64,000 bases of DNA from NCBI RefSeq assembly GCF_002797755.1, contig NZ_PGFI01000013.1, forward strand, positions 124,001 to 188,000, read 5' to 3'. Shown in pieces: positions 25,945-35,056 of this stretch. Source of the stretch: Brevirhabdus pacifica. Its GTDB lineage: Bacteria; Pseudomonadota; Alphaproteobacteria; Rhodobacterales; Rhodobacteraceae. The notes below the pieces were generated by a model. It ran no database searches. It was not told the origin of the DNA and saw only the letters and a program-made list of their open reading frames with translations. Position 1 is the first letter of the stretch. Every line of letters begins with the position of its first letter. The position numbers and the translations under genes are program-made.

Positions 25945-27615
25945 TCACATCGCGGGGCCCATTTTGGTTTCGCCCGGCGCGCGCAGGCGCCGCCAGAAAA
26001 CCACCGCCGGCACCGTCAGCGCCGCCAGAGTCAGCAGGCTTGCCACCGGGCTGGAGAACAGGAACAAACCGTCCCCGCCCGTGGCCGAGAAGGCCTGGCG
26101 CGCCGTATCCTCCAGCCGGTCGCCCAGGATATAGGCGATGACGAAGGGCAGCGGCGTGATCCCAAGCCGACGCATCCCCCAGCCGAGCGCGCCGAACAGC
26201 ACCACGATCACCATGGCCGAAAAGCGCATCTGCTGGATGTAGATCCCGCTGAGCGTCAGCAGCAGGACGAAGGGCATGAGGATATGCTCGGGCACCCGCG
26301 ACAGCACCGCCAGCCAGCGCATCATCGACCCGCCCATCAGCCAGTTGAAGGCGTTGGCCAGCATCATCATCGTGAAGATGCCGAAGACGATCACCAGCTC
26401 TGGATTCACGAGGCCGGGGCTGGTGCGGAAGGCGGTGGGGCCGGGGTTGAACCCCTCGATGGTCTCGGCGGCCAGGATCAGGAAGACGGCCGCGACATTG
26501 CCGGGGATGCCCAGGGAAAGCGCAGGGATCAGGTTGGCGCCCACGACCGAGGAATTGGCAGCCTCAGCGGCGGCGACCCCTTCGATCGCGCCCTCGCCGA
26601 AGGGGACCCGGTCATCCGCCCGCTTGCCGGCCGCCCCCGCATCCATCGCACCCGCCGCAGCGCGCGCCCGCAGGGCGCGGGCCTGCCGCATCCGCCCGGC
26701 CCGGTAGCCCAGCAGCGCCGCCAGGGTCGAGCCGATGCCAGGCAGCGCCCCGATGATCGTCCCGATCAGGGCCGAGCGGGCGATATGGGGCAGGAGGCGC
26801 CGGCGTTCCTGCCGGGTCAGCCGGCCCGCAAGGCGCTGGTGGACGGGGCGGGGGGTCCGGCGCAGGCGGCGGGCGTGCCACATCCCCTCGAACCGGGTGA
26901 AGACCTCCCCCAGGATCAGCACGCCCAGGATTACCGGCGCGGGTGCGAACCCGTCGGCCAGATCGTCGATCCCCAGGGTCAGGCGCGGGTGGAAATCCAG
27001 CCCCGTGCCGACATAGGCCACCAAAAGCCCCAACCCGGTCGAGATCAGGCCCCGCCCGACCGATCCGCCGATCGCCGCCGAGACGAAGGCCAGCGACAGC
27101 AGCAAAAGGGCTGTCTTTTCCGGCAGGTCGAGGAAGCGTTCGACCCCCACCGCCAGGAAGGGCGCGCAGAGGATCAGCACCAGGTCCGAAAACGTATCCC
27201 CCGAGGCCGATGAGAAATGCGCCACCCGCAACGCCTTGCCCGCCTGCCCCTGCCGGGTCAGCGGGTAGCCGTCCAGCGCGGTCATGTAGGCATCGGGCGT
27301 GCCCGGGGTGTTGAACAGGATCGCCGGGACGGCACCGCCCACGGTCGCCCCCTTCATCACCCCGATCAGAAAGCCCATCACCGGCAACAGGGCGTCCGAC
27401 CCGAACCCGAAGACCGAAATCAGGATCGGCAGGGAGACCGCCATCGCCATCGGCCCCGCCAGACCCGGCGTCGCCCCCACGGCCACGCCCAGCACGAAGC
27501 CCGCCGCCACCATCACCAGCGCCGCCGAGACGCCATAGCCGCCCAGCGCGAAAAGCGGGTCGCCCAGAAGGACGGCCAGGATGCCCAGCCAGGCGTGATG
27601 CAGGATTTCGGTCAT
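25945..27615 (-). CDS. tctA: Tripartite tricarboxylate transporter, large membrane subunit
   Basis: A 556-residue protein of about twelve membrane segments. Family motifs include GVAVGATPGLAGPMAMAVSL, GGAVPAILFNTPGTPDAYMT with DGYPLTRQGQAGKAL, and GTIIGALPGIGSTLAALLGY. It is the main permease of a TctABC secondary carrier for carboxylates such as citrate. The start at 27615 overlaps the tctB stop; the frame is open further upstream but that is shadow. The substrate is not determinable. Confidence 0.93.
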   Translation of the reverse strand: MTEILHHAWLGILAVLLGDPLFALGGYGVSAALVMVAAGFVLGVAVGATPGLAGPMAMAVSLPILISVFGFGSDALLPVMGFLIGVMKGATVGGAVPAILFNTPGTPDAYMTALDGYPLTRQGQAGKALRVAHFSSASGDTFSDLVLILCAPFLAVGVERFLDLPEKTALLLLSLAFVSAAIGGSVGRGLISTGLGLLVAYVGTGLDFHPRLTLGIDDLADGFAPAPVILGVLILGEVFTRFEGMWHARRLRRTPRPVHQRLAGRLTRQERRRLLPHIARSALIGTIIGALPGIGSTLAALLGYRAGRMRQARALRARAAAGAMDAGAAGKRADDRVPFGEGAIEGVAAAEAANSSVVGANLIPALSLGIPGNVAAVFLILAAETIEGFNPGPTAFRTSPGLVNPELVIVFGIFTMMMLANAFNWLMGGSMMRWLAVLSRVPEHILMPFVLLLTLSGIYIQQMRFSAMVIVVLFGALGWGMRRLGITPLPFVIAYILGDRLEDTARQAFSATGGDGLFLFSSPVASLLTLAALTVPAVVFWRRLRAPGETKMGPAM

Positions 27616-28310
27616 GGCGCGGCGTTGGGGGGCAGCAGAAGATGTTTGAACGGCAGGTCGAAGACCGCCCAGATCGCGATGGCCATCAGCAGGCCCAGGC
27701 CCAGCGCCCGCCAGCTGAGCCGATGCTCGAACGTGGCGATCAGCGCGGCGACCATGCCGCCGCCGCCCAGCACGAAGCCGATGGCGTTCCAGGGCGGGCT
27801 GGCCCGTAGGGCGCGATACTCGGGCACCGGGAACCCCGCCAGTTTGGCCAGGCCCAGAAGAACGGGACCGGCCCAGACCACCACAAGCGCCGCGGCGCAA
27901 AGCGTGGCGGCCAGGAACAGCACGAACAGCGCCCGCTTGCGCGCGCCCTGCCCCCCTTCCGTGCCCGCTCTCATAACGCCGGTCGGCGGTGACGCTCCCC
28001 GTTCAAATGCGGTGAGCAGACCGCCCAGGCCCAGCACTGCCGCCGCCAGAAGCGGCGCGAAGGCGTCGCCCAGCATCACCTGCCGCCGGGCGTATTGCAG
28101 GATTCCGGTCTGGGTATCGGCAGGAACCCAGACGGCCCCCAGAAGCAGCGCCGCCAGCAGGGTCGCCAGTCCCAGCGCCAGGCGCGACCTGCCCCGGCCC
28201 CCCCTGACGTTCGGGGTCGCGTCGTGCCGGCCCGCCAGCGCGCCCGCGTCCGCACCCGAAAAGGCGCCGGGCGGACCGGATCGGCCGGAAGGCTGGGACG
28301 GGCCGCTCAT
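27612..28310 (-). CDS. tctB: Tripartite tricarboxylate transporter, small membrane subunit
   Basis: A 232-residue protein with four or five membrane helices, in the position and of the form expected for TctB. A Pro/Gly-rich, basic N-terminal leader of ~40 residues is unusually long and the true start may be internal. Helices include ALGLATLLAALLLGAVWVPA and ALFVLFLAATLCAAALVVVW. It overlaps tctA by ATGA and lies 8 bases after tctC. The identification rests largely on context because TctB sequences diverge. Confidence 0.82.
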   Translation of the reverse strand: MSGPSQPSGRSGPPGAFSGADAGALAGRHDATPNVRGGRGRSRLALGLATLLAALLLGAVWVPADTQTGILQYARRQVMLGDAFAPLLAAAVLGLGGLLTAFERGASPPTGVMRAGTEGGQGARKRALFVLFLAATLCAAALVVVWAGPVLLGLAKLAGFPVPEYRALRASPPWNAIGFVLGGGGMVAALIATFEHRLSWRALGLGLLMAIAIWAVFDLPFKHLLLPPNAAP

Positions 28311-28317
28311 CCGATCG

Positions 28318-29331
28318 TCAGTCGCTGGCTGATGTCATCAGCGCGTCGGCATCGTCCCATGCCTTGCGCACCAGCGTGTCCAGCTCCTCGCCAGTGGTCA
28401 GGACCGCGCCGCCGAAAGCGCGCTCGACGAAGGCGGCGGGCTTGGTCGCGGGATCGCTCAGCACCTCGCCGATGGCCTGGGCCAAGGCGGTGCGCGCCTC
28501 GTCCGGCAGACCGGCGGGGGCGACGAAGATGAAACCGCCATCGGCGTTGAAGGGCACCCCGAATTCTCCGATCAGAGGCGCCTCGGGCGATTGCACGAGG
28601 GGTTCGCTCATGGCCGAGGCAAGGTTCACCAGATCGCCCGAGGCGACGCCCGACGACTGGACCCCGGCGATCATGCCCGCGTCCAGATCGCCGGCGATGA
28701 TGCCGTCCAGCACCGCGCGCCCACCCGGCAGCTCGACAATGTTCAGCCGCGCGCCGGATTCCCGGCCCAGCACGTAGGCAAGATCGGCAAGCTTCGGGCT
28801 CATCACCCCGAAACGCAGGGGCTTGTCGTCGCGGGAGGCATCGATGGCGTCGGCCAGCGTCTTCCAGCCGCGCGCGCTTTGGGCAACGATCCCCATCTGG
28901 AACCCAGCGGTGGTCGTCAGCATGGTGAAGTCGTCCAGCGTCAGGTCCGAGTTCGAGGCCCGCATGTTGTAGCCAAGCGTCTCGATCGCGACGATGCCGA
29001 TGGCGGTGCCGTCGGCGGGGGCCTTGCGCAGCTTGGCGGCCATGGCAAGGCCGCCCTGACCGGTGACATTTTCCGGGATCAGCTTCCAGCCGCGACGGTT
29101 CTCCAGCTCTTCGGCGATCAGGCGGGCCTGGGTGTCGGCGCCGCCGCCGGCGCGATAGGCGATCATCATCTGGATCGGGCCCGGCGGCGACCATTCGGCC
29201 GCCGTGGCGGGGGCGGCGAAAGCCACGGCCCCAAGCACGAGGGCCCGCAGGCCGCGGGCCCAAGGCGCCACACTCCGCTTCACAACCCCTTGCAGCGACC
29301 CCATATTGAACATCGAACCCGAACCGAACAT
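28318..29331 (-). CDS. tctC: Tripartite tricarboxylate transporter substrate-binding protein
   Basis: A 337-residue periplasmic receptor of the Bug/TctC family. It has a signal peptide (LRALVLGAVAFAAPATAAEW) and begins the mature part with IQMMIAYRAGGGADTQARLI, the Bug-type substrate loop. Three further ATGs lie nearby; 29331 is preferred because AGGAG lies seven bases upstream. The frame is open to 29811 but without support. It is divergent from a MarR gene, which probably controls the carrier. Confidence 0.92.
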   Translation of the reverse strand: MFGSGSMFNMGSLQGVVKRSVAPWARGLRALVLGAVAFAAPATAAEWSPPGPIQMMIAYRAGGGADTQARLIAEELENRRGWKLIPENVTGQGGLAMAAKLRKAPADGTAIGIVAIETLGYNMRASNSDLTLDDFTMLTTTAGFQMGIVAQSARGWKTLADAIDASRDDKPLRFGVMSPKLADLAYVLGRESGARLNIVELPGGRAVLDGIIAGDLDAGMIAGVQSSGVASGDLVNLASAMSEPLVQSPEAPLIGEFGVPFNADGGFIFVAPAGLPDEARTALAQAIGEVLSDPATKPAAFVERAFGGAVLTTGEELDTLVRKAWDDADALMTSASD

Positions 29332-29357
29332 GACCATTCTCCTGTGTTCACCATATC

Positions 29358-29392
29358 GTTGACCGCACAACTTCTTGATTGACGCCCAATCA
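29358..29392. promoter_or_regulatory. Candidate MarR operators in tctC/marR gap
   Basis: Two inverted repeats lie in the 103-base divergent gap: GTTG-N6-CAAC (29358-29371) and TGATTG-ACGCC-CAATCA (29376-29392). The second has perfect six-base arms with near-MarR spacing. They are the best candidates for the regulator's binding sites. Confidence 0.45.
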
Positions 29393-29434
29393 GTTGGTGA
29401 CGATACTCCCCGCACATACCAGCAGAGGGTTAAC

Positions 29435-29923
29435 ATGTCCGCAGGAGTCTCTGCAGCAAAACAATCATTGGATTCCTTCCAGGAAGCCGAGCTGAACCGG
29501 TTCATCACGTTCCGCATTGCGCGCCTGCACGCCAAGCTCAACATCCAGGCCGCCAAGCTGCTGGCCGAGACCGCCGGGCTCAGCCTGACCCAGTGGCGGA
29601 TCATTGCCCTGCTGGGCAACATGGGCCAGTGCAATTCCTCGGACCTCGTCCGCGTCTCGGCCATGGACAAGGGACTGCTCAGCCGCCGCCTGAAATCCCT
29701 TGTGCAGGAGGGGCTGGTCGTGTCGATGGTCGACCGGTCCGACAGCCGGGTGCACCCTTTGCGCCTGTCGGCCAAGGGCCGCCGCCTGTTCGAAGAAACC
29801 CTGCCCCACACCCGCCGCCGTCAAGCCGCGATCCGCGCCTCCCTGACCGACGAGGAGCTGGAGACCCTTTTCACCATCTTCGAGAAGCTGGACCGCGCCG
29901 CCGAGCTGACCGAGTTCGACTGA
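29435..29923 (+). CDS. MarR-family transcriptional regulator
   Basis: A 162-residue winged-helix regulator. The DNA-binding part is SLTQWRIIALLGNMGQCNSS with DKGLLSRRLKSLVQEGLVVS and a wing DRSDSRVHPLRLSAKGRRLF, as in MarR. The start at 29435 has CAGAGGG nearby and leaves the N-terminal dimerisation helix intact; the ATT at 29375 would add a poorly conserved leader. It is divergent from tctCBA, so it likely senses the carboxylate or an aromatic substrate of that carrier. Confidence 0.9.
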   Translation: MSAGVSAAKQSLDSFQEAELNRFITFRIARLHAKLNIQAAKLLAETAGLSLTQWRIIALLGNMGQCNSSDLVRVSAMDKGLLSRRLKSLVQEGLVVSMVDRSDSRVHPLRLSAKGRRLFEETLPHTRRRQAAIRASLTDEELETLFTIFEKLDRAAELTEFD

Positions 29924-30064
29924 CCCCGCCGGCCGCCTCCGCCCCGGCCCGCAACCTTTCCCCTACACCGCGCAGAATTGCAGACCCGTCCCGACGGCCC
30001 CCGGCCCCTTGCCCCCCGCGCGCGATAGTGGCACCTGAGGCCAGGTCCCGAACGGAGCAGGCTC

Positions 30065-31273
30065 TTGAGAACCGGTCTATTGTTTCTGGTGCTGGCGTAT
30101 ATCCTCAGCCAGTTCTACCGATCCTTCCTTGCCGTGATGAGCCCCGTGCTGGCCGCCGACATCGGCGCCCGGGCCGAGGATCTGTCGCGCGCCTCGGGGC
30201 TGTGGTTTCTGGCCTTCGCCTGCATGCAGCTTCTCGTCGGTGCGGCGCTGGACAGGGTCGGTCCGCGGCTGACGGCGGCAGTGCTGCTGACCCTGGGCGG
30301 CGGCGGCGGTGCCGCGGTCTTTGCCATGGCGCAGGGGCCGGCCGCGCTGGACGTTGCGATGGTGATGATCGGGATCGGATGCTCGCCCGTGCTGATGGCC
30401 TCCTATTACATCTTCGCGCGGATGTTCCGCCCCGCCGTCTTCGCCACCCTGGCGGGGGCGCTGATCGGCGTCGGATCGCTTGGCAACCTAGCCGGGTCCC
30501 TGCCCATGGCCTGGGCGGTGGAGGTCTTTGGCTGGCGCGGCACCATGTGGGGACTGTGCATTGTCACGTTGCTGATCGGTGCGGCCCTCTTCGCGCTGGT
30601 GCAGAACCCGCCGCGCCTTGAGCATGACGGGCCGCGCGGATCGGTGCTGGATCTGCTGAAGATGCCGGTGATCTGGGCAATCCTGCCGATGATGTTCGTC
30701 AACTACGCCCCCGCCGCCGGCATCCGTGGCCTGTGGATCGGGCCCTACCTCGACGAGGTGTTCGGCCTGGATGCGGTCGGCATCGGGCGGATGACCCTGG
30801 TGATGGGCCTCGCGATGATCGCCGGCAATTTCATCTACGGCCCCCTCGACCGCATCTTCGGGTCGCGCAAATGGGTGATCCTTGCGGGCAACCTGCTTTG
30901 CGCCGGGGCGCTCCTGCTGCTGGCGGTTCTGCCGGCGGATTCGCTGGTCGCCGCCGTCGCGCTGATGTCGGCGGTGGGCTTTTTCGGTGCCTCCTTCCCG
31001 CTGGTGGTGGCCCACGCGCGGTCCTTCTTTCCGCCCCACATGATCGGGCGGGGGGTGACGCTTCTGAACCTATTCGGGATCGGGGGCGCCGGGCTGATGC
31101 AGCTTGCGACCGGCCGCATCTACGAGCGGATGGCGCCCGCCGGCGCGGGGGGACCGGCCCTGGCCGACACCGCCGCCCAGTCCCAGGCCTTCGCTGCGAT
31201 CTTCCTGTTCTTCGCGCTGGCGGTCCTGGCGGGCTGTCTGGCCTACCTGTGGTCGCGCGACAGCACCGAATGA
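30065..31273 (+). CDS. Major facilitator superfamily transporter
   Basis: A 402-residue transporter with twelve predicted membrane segments. The TTG at 30065 follows CGGAGCAGG at a suitable distance, and no ATG fits better. Segments include FLAVMSPVLAADIGARAEDL and the loop GAALDRVGPRLTAAVLL, of the MFS A-like motif. The substrate is unknown. It overlaps the following glycosyltransferase gene by ATGA if that start is right, which would place it in the glycan operon. Confidence 0.85.
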   Translation: MRTGLLFLVLAYILSQFYRSFLAVMSPVLAADIGARAEDLSRASGLWFLAFACMQLLVGAALDRVGPRLTAAVLLTLGGGGGAAVFAMAQGPAALDVAMVMIGIGCSPVLMASYYIFARMFRPAVFATLAGALIGVGSLGNLAGSLPMAWAVEVFGWRGTMWGLCIVTLLIGAALFALVQNPPRLEHDGPRGSVLDLLKMPVIWAILPMMFVNYAPAAGIRGLWIGPYLDEVFGLDAVGIGRMTLVMGLAMIAGNFIYGPLDRIFGSRKWVILAGNLLCAGALLLLAVLPADSLVAAVALMSAVGFFGASFPLVVAHARSFFPPHMIGRGVTLLNLFGIGGAGLMQLATGRIYERMAPAGAGGPALADTAAQSQAFAAIFLFFALAVLAGCLAYLWSRDSTE

Positions 31274-32403
31274 CCGCTCACCGCCCCGGCCGGGGCACGC
31301 CGGGGCTTGCCCAACCGACCCCGGGTGCGCCAGATGGCAGGATGAAACCCGCAACTTCCCAGATCGCCGTTGTCGCGCCGAACCTCAAACGGCGCCTGTC
31401 GGGCGTCACCGCAACCATCGTCCGACTGGTGCCGCTGATGGCCCGCACGATGGGAGTCGTCGCCACCGGCCCCGGCCTGCCGCCCGAGGTGCCGCACATC
31501 CCGCTCGCGCGCGCCGCAACCCTGCCCCGGGACCGCTGGCGCGTTTGGCACGCCCGCCGCAACACCGAGATGCTGCTGGGCCTGGCGCTGCGCCACGTGC
31601 TGCGCAGACGCTACAGGCTTCTGTTCACCTCGGCCTCCCAGCGGCGTCACAGCGGCTATACGAAGTGGCTGATTGCCCGGATGGACGGGATCATCGCCAC
31701 CTCGCAGAAGACGGCGCAATATCTGGAACATCCCTCGACCGTGATCCTGCACGGGATCGACACCGACCGCTTCTCGCCCCCTGCGGACCGGGCGGCGCTG
31801 CGGGCGCGCCTGGACCTGCCGGCCGGGCGGGTGATCGGCTGTTTCGGACGGATCCGCGAACAGAAGGGCACCGATGTCTTCGTCGAGGCGATGTGCCGCC
31901 TGCTGACGGCCATGCCCGGAGTTTCGGCCGTGGTCATGGGCCGCGCCACCGGCCCGCACGAAGAGCTGCTGGCGCGGCTGAAGGCACAGGTGGCGGCGGC
32001 CGGCCTGTCCGATCGCATCCTCTTTCCGCCCGAAGTGCCGGTCTCGCAGGTCGCCGAATGGTACCAGGCGCTGGACCTCTTCATCGCGCCCCAGCGGTGG
32101 GAGGGTTTCGGCCTGACGCCACTTGAGGCGATGGCCTGCGGCGTGCCGACGATTGCCACCCGCGTCGGTGCTTTCGAGGAGCTGATCCTCGACGGGCGCA
32201 CCGGCCGCCTGATCGCCCCCGGCGACGCCGCCGAGATGACCGATGCCGCCCGCGACCTGCTGTCTGACCCCGAGGCCCTGGCCACCATGGCGGAAGCGGC
32301 CCGCGCCGACATGCTCAGCCGGTTCCGGCTGGAGCGGGAGGCCGAGGAGATCATGGCCGTCTACCGCGACTTGCTGGACAATGCCCCCGGCGGGGCGGCC
32401 TGA
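31270..32403 (+). CDS. Glycosyltransferase, group 1 (GT4-like)
   Basis: A 377-residue glycosyltransferase with two Rossmann domains. The C-terminal half has HGIDTDRFSPPADRAALR, GCFGRIREQKGTDVFVEAMC and the donor-binding EGFGLTPLEAMACGVPTIAT, as in GT4 (EX7E signature). The start at 31270 overlaps the MFS stop, but an ATG at 31342 (MKPATSQIAVVAPNLKRRLS) is nearer the family start. It is the first of a run of transferases, probably for lipopolysaccharide or capsule. Confidence 0.88.
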   Translation: MTAHRPGRGTPGLAQPTPGAPDGRMKPATSQIAVVAPNLKRRLSGVTATIVRLVPLMARTMGVVATGPGLPPEVPHIPLARAATLPRDRWRVWHARRNTEMLLGLALRHVLRRRYRLLFTSASQRRHSGYTKWLIARMDGIIATSQKTAQYLEHPSTVILHGIDTDRFSPPADRAALRARLDLPAGRVIGCFGRIREQKGTDVFVEAMCRLLTAMPGVSAVVMGRATGPHEELLARLKAQVAAAGLSDRILFPPEVPVSQVAEWYQALDLFIAPQRWEGFGLTPLEAMACGVPTIATRVGAFEELILDGRTGRLIAPGDAAEMTDAARDLLSDPEALATMAEAARADMLSRFRLEREAEEIMAVYRDLLDNAPGGAA

Positions 32404-32538
32404 TCCATGGGCGTGCGGGGCGACAGCCGGCAATTGGGATGTTGCCAAGCGACGGTTTCGGCGGCAGGACAGGCGCAACTTCCGCCCCGCCGCGCCGGAT
32501 CGCGGCCCGGGGCCAGGCGAAGGCAGCGGGGCAAGACC

Positions 32539-33201
32539 ATGGAAAGCGGTTTCTGGAACAGGCGCGCGGCGGATCTGAGGCAGGCGATCGGCACCCGCCG
32601 GATGCGCCTTGCGGGCATGGTCCTGCTATCCGGCCGCGATGGCCCGGCCGCCGCCCTGCCCGCCCGCACCCGCCGCGAGGTGCTGGAGGGCACCCACCGA
32701 AGCGCCGCGGCCGCGATGATCCGCGATTTCCTGCAACCCGGCGACAGGGTGCTGGAGGTCGGCACCGGCCCGGGGCTGACCGCCCTTCTGGCCGCCGAAC
32801 GCACCGGCCCCGGGCAGGTCGTCACCTACGAGGCCAATCCCGCGCTGGCGCCGCTGATCCGCGCCAATTTCGCCCTGAACGACAGCGCGCCCGACCTGCG
32901 GATCGCGGCGATCTCGGCCGACGGGCGGGACTTCCCCGTCGCGGGCCACGCCCCGACCCCCGGCCTTTCAGTCGACGCGGCATTGGCCGAGCATCGCGCC
33001 AACGCGCTGGTGCTTGACGCGGGCGGCTCCGAGGTCGAGATCCTGACCGCGGCCGACCTGCGAAGGATCGCGCGCATCATCCTTGCCACCCACCCCGAGC
33101 GCACCGGCCCCGCCGCCCAGCGGGCGCTGGAAAAGACGCTGGTGGACCGGGGATTCCGCGTGTGGGCCCGCGCCGGCGCAACCTGCCTGGTGACCCGCTG
33201 A
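32539..33201 (+). CDS. FkbM-type methyltransferase
   Basis: A 220-residue SAM-dependent methyltransferase. The SAM loop is DRVLEVGTGPGLTALLAA, followed by TYEANPALAPLIRANFALND, the FkbM-family feature YEANP..N. It probably O-methylates a sugar in the glycan made by the neighbouring transferases. The start at 32539 was preferred over the poorly conserved leader to 32407. The stop overlaps the next ATG as TGATG. Confidence 0.82.
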   Translation: MESGFWNRRAADLRQAIGTRRMRLAGMVLLSGRDGPAAALPARTRREVLEGTHRSAAAAMIRDFLQPGDRVLEVGTGPGLTALLAAERTGPGQVVTYEANPALAPLIRANFALNDSAPDLRIAAISADGRDFPVAGHAPTPGLSVDAALAEHRANALVLDAGGSEVEILTAADLRRIARIILATHPERTGPAAQRALEKTLVDRGFRVWARAGATCLVTR

Positions 33202-33980
33202 TGTGGCCTGCCTACCTCATAAACCTTGCCGACAACACCGAACGGCTGGACCGCTCCAAGGCGCAGTTCGACGCCCAGGGCATCGCCTTTTCGCGCATCG
33301 ACGGCGTCAACGGCTGGGCCATGTCCGAAGACGAGCTGTCCCGTGTCCACGACGCCGAGGGCAACGCCCGCATCGCGCGCCACCCGCTCGTTCCCGCTGA
33401 GATCGGCTGCTACCTCAGCCACATTGACGCCTGGCGTGCGATTGCCGAGGGCGACGCGCCGGGCGGCTTCATCTTCGAGGATGATTTCGCCGCCGAGGGT
33501 TTCCTGGCCGAGACGCTGGCCCTGCTGACCGCCGACGCCGAGGAGGGGGGCGCCTGGGACATGGTGAAGCTGTTCGCCTTCGACCCCGACGCCCGGCTTC
33601 TGGACCCGCGCCCGCTGGGGCGGTTCACCATCGGCATTCCCTACCGGGTGCCGACCTGCCTGATCGGCTATGGCCTGACCCGCGCCGCCGCCCGCCGCCT
33701 GTCGGAGGGCGCCCTGCCGATCCGCCGGCCCGTGGACGAGGATCAGAAATTCTTCTGGGAGACGGGCCTGCGCGTCGCGCTGATCACGCCGCCGCCGATA
33801 CTGGTCGGCGACCAGCAGGCCGCCACCGGCACCATCGGTGAGACCCGCCGCAAGGCTGCCCGCAACGGCGGGTTTCCGGCCCGCCGCGGCCGGCTGGCCC
33901 AGGCCTGGCGCAGCCTGCGCTACCAGATCAACTACACGCTGCGCCTGCACTGGCACCGGCTGAAAGGGACAGGACGATGA
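33201..33980 (+). CDS. Glycosyltransferase family 25, copy 1
   Basis: A 259-residue protein with the family 25 start PAYLINLADNTERLDRSKAQ and EIGCYLSHIDAWRAIAEGDA, then FIFEDDFAAEG, the metal-binding EDD motif. Family 25 enzymes add galactose or related sugars to lipopolysaccharide core or glycan. It starts inside the previous stop (TGATG) and ends with ATGA into the next gene. A second family 25 gene lies at 35056. Confidence 0.85.
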   Translation: MWPAYLINLADNTERLDRSKAQFDAQGIAFSRIDGVNGWAMSEDELSRVHDAEGNARIARHPLVPAEIGCYLSHIDAWRAIAEGDAPGGFIFEDDFAAEGFLAETLALLTADAEEGGAWDMVKLFAFDPDARLLDPRPLGRFTIGIPYRVPTCLIGYGLTRAAARRLSEGALPIRRPVDEDQKFFWETGLRVALITPPPILVGDQQAATGTIGETRRKAARNGGFPARRGRLAQAWRSLRYQINYTLRLHWHRLKGTGR

Positions 33981-35056
33981 GCGACGCCGCCGCCCCCCGG
34001 GCTGATACGGACTACCGCGCTGACAACGCCCCTCAGCGTATCCTCCACATGCATTTCGGCAAGGAGGGCGGGGCCGAGCGGTTCTTCGTCAACCTGGCCC
34101 GCGCCTTCGACGAGCGCGGCATCGAGCAGCGTTTCGTGATCCGCCCGAACCGCAGCTTCCTGCCCGCGCTCCAGGCCATGGGGCCGGTCATGCAGAACGA
34201 TTACCGCCGGCTGTCGCTGAGCGCGCCGTTCCTGACCTGGCGGGTCCACCGCATGATCCGCGAGTGGCAGCCCGACGTCATCATGGCGTGGATGTCCCGG
34301 TCGTCGCGGCTGATCCCGGATTACCCACCGGCCTTCAAGGTGACCCGGCTTGGCGACTATCCCCGCCACCTGAAGCATTTCCGCCATAACGATGCGATCA
34401 TCACCAATGCCCCCGGCATGGCCGAGGCCTGCCGCGAACTGGGCTGGGAGGGCGGGCTTCACATCGTCTCGAACTTCCCGCGCGAGGTGACGCCCGTCGC
34501 CATCGACCGCGCCAGCCTCGACACGCCCGAGGATGCTTTCGTCGTGGCCGGCACCGGGCGTTTCGTGCGCCGCAAGGGGTTCGACACGCTGATCCGCGCC
34601 GTCGCCGCCATTCCCGACGCCTGGCTGTGGCTGGCCGGAGAAGGGACCGAGGACGCCAACCTGCGCGCCCTGGTGGACGAGTTGGGGATGGCCGGGCGCA
34701 CGCGCTTCACCGGCTGGGTCGATGAGCCGATGCACATCGTCGCCGCCGCCGATGCCTATTGCATGCCCTCGCGCCATGAACCGCTTGGCAATGTCATCCT
34801 TGAAAGCTGGCGCGCGGGCGTGCCCACCGTCACCACCCGCTCCGAAGGTCCCTCGTGGTTCGTCGAGGACGGTAAGGACGCGCTGATGGTCGACATCGAC
34901 GACACCGAGGCGATGACGGCCGCCTTCCTCCGCCTGCGCGACGACCCAGCACTTGGCCGCACCCTGGTCGAGAACGCCAGCGCCAAGCTCGCGGCCCGCT
35001 TCACCAAGGAGCGGATCGTGGACGAGTACCTCGACCTCTTCGCGCGGCGGGGCTGA
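33977..35056 (+). CDS. Glycosyltransferase family 4
   Basis: A 359-residue glycosyltransferase with HFGKEGGAERFFVNLARAFD at the N-terminus (GGAER acceptor loop), GTGRFVRRKGFDTLIRAVAA in the hinge and MPSRHEPLGNVILESWRAGV, the E-X7-E donor site. It acts in the cytosol on lipid-linked or nascent glycan. It overlaps the genes on both sides by 4 and 1 bases, so the whole cluster is likely one transcript. Confidence 0.9.
   Translation: MSDAAAPRADTDYRADNAPQRILHMHFGKEGGAERFFVNLARAFDERGIEQRFVIRPNRSFLPALQAMGPVMQNDYRRLSLSAPFLTWRVHRMIREWQPDVIMAWMSRSSRLIPDYPPAFKVTRLGDYPRHLKHFRHNDAIITNAPGMAEACRELGWEGGLHIVSNFPREVTPVAIDRASLDTPEDAFVVAGTGRFVRRKGFDTLIRAVAAIPDAWLWLAGEGTEDANLRALVDELGMAGRTRFTGWVDEPMHIVAAADAYCMPSRHEPLGNVILESWRAGVPTVTTRSEGPSWFVEDGKDALMVDIDDTEAMTAAFLRLRDDPALGRTLVENASAKLAARFTKERIVDEYLDLFARRG

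Noticed and set aside
29332-29811. N-terminal extension of tctC
   Set aside because: It overlaps marR on the other strand and precedes a good signal peptide and ribosome-binding site at 29331.
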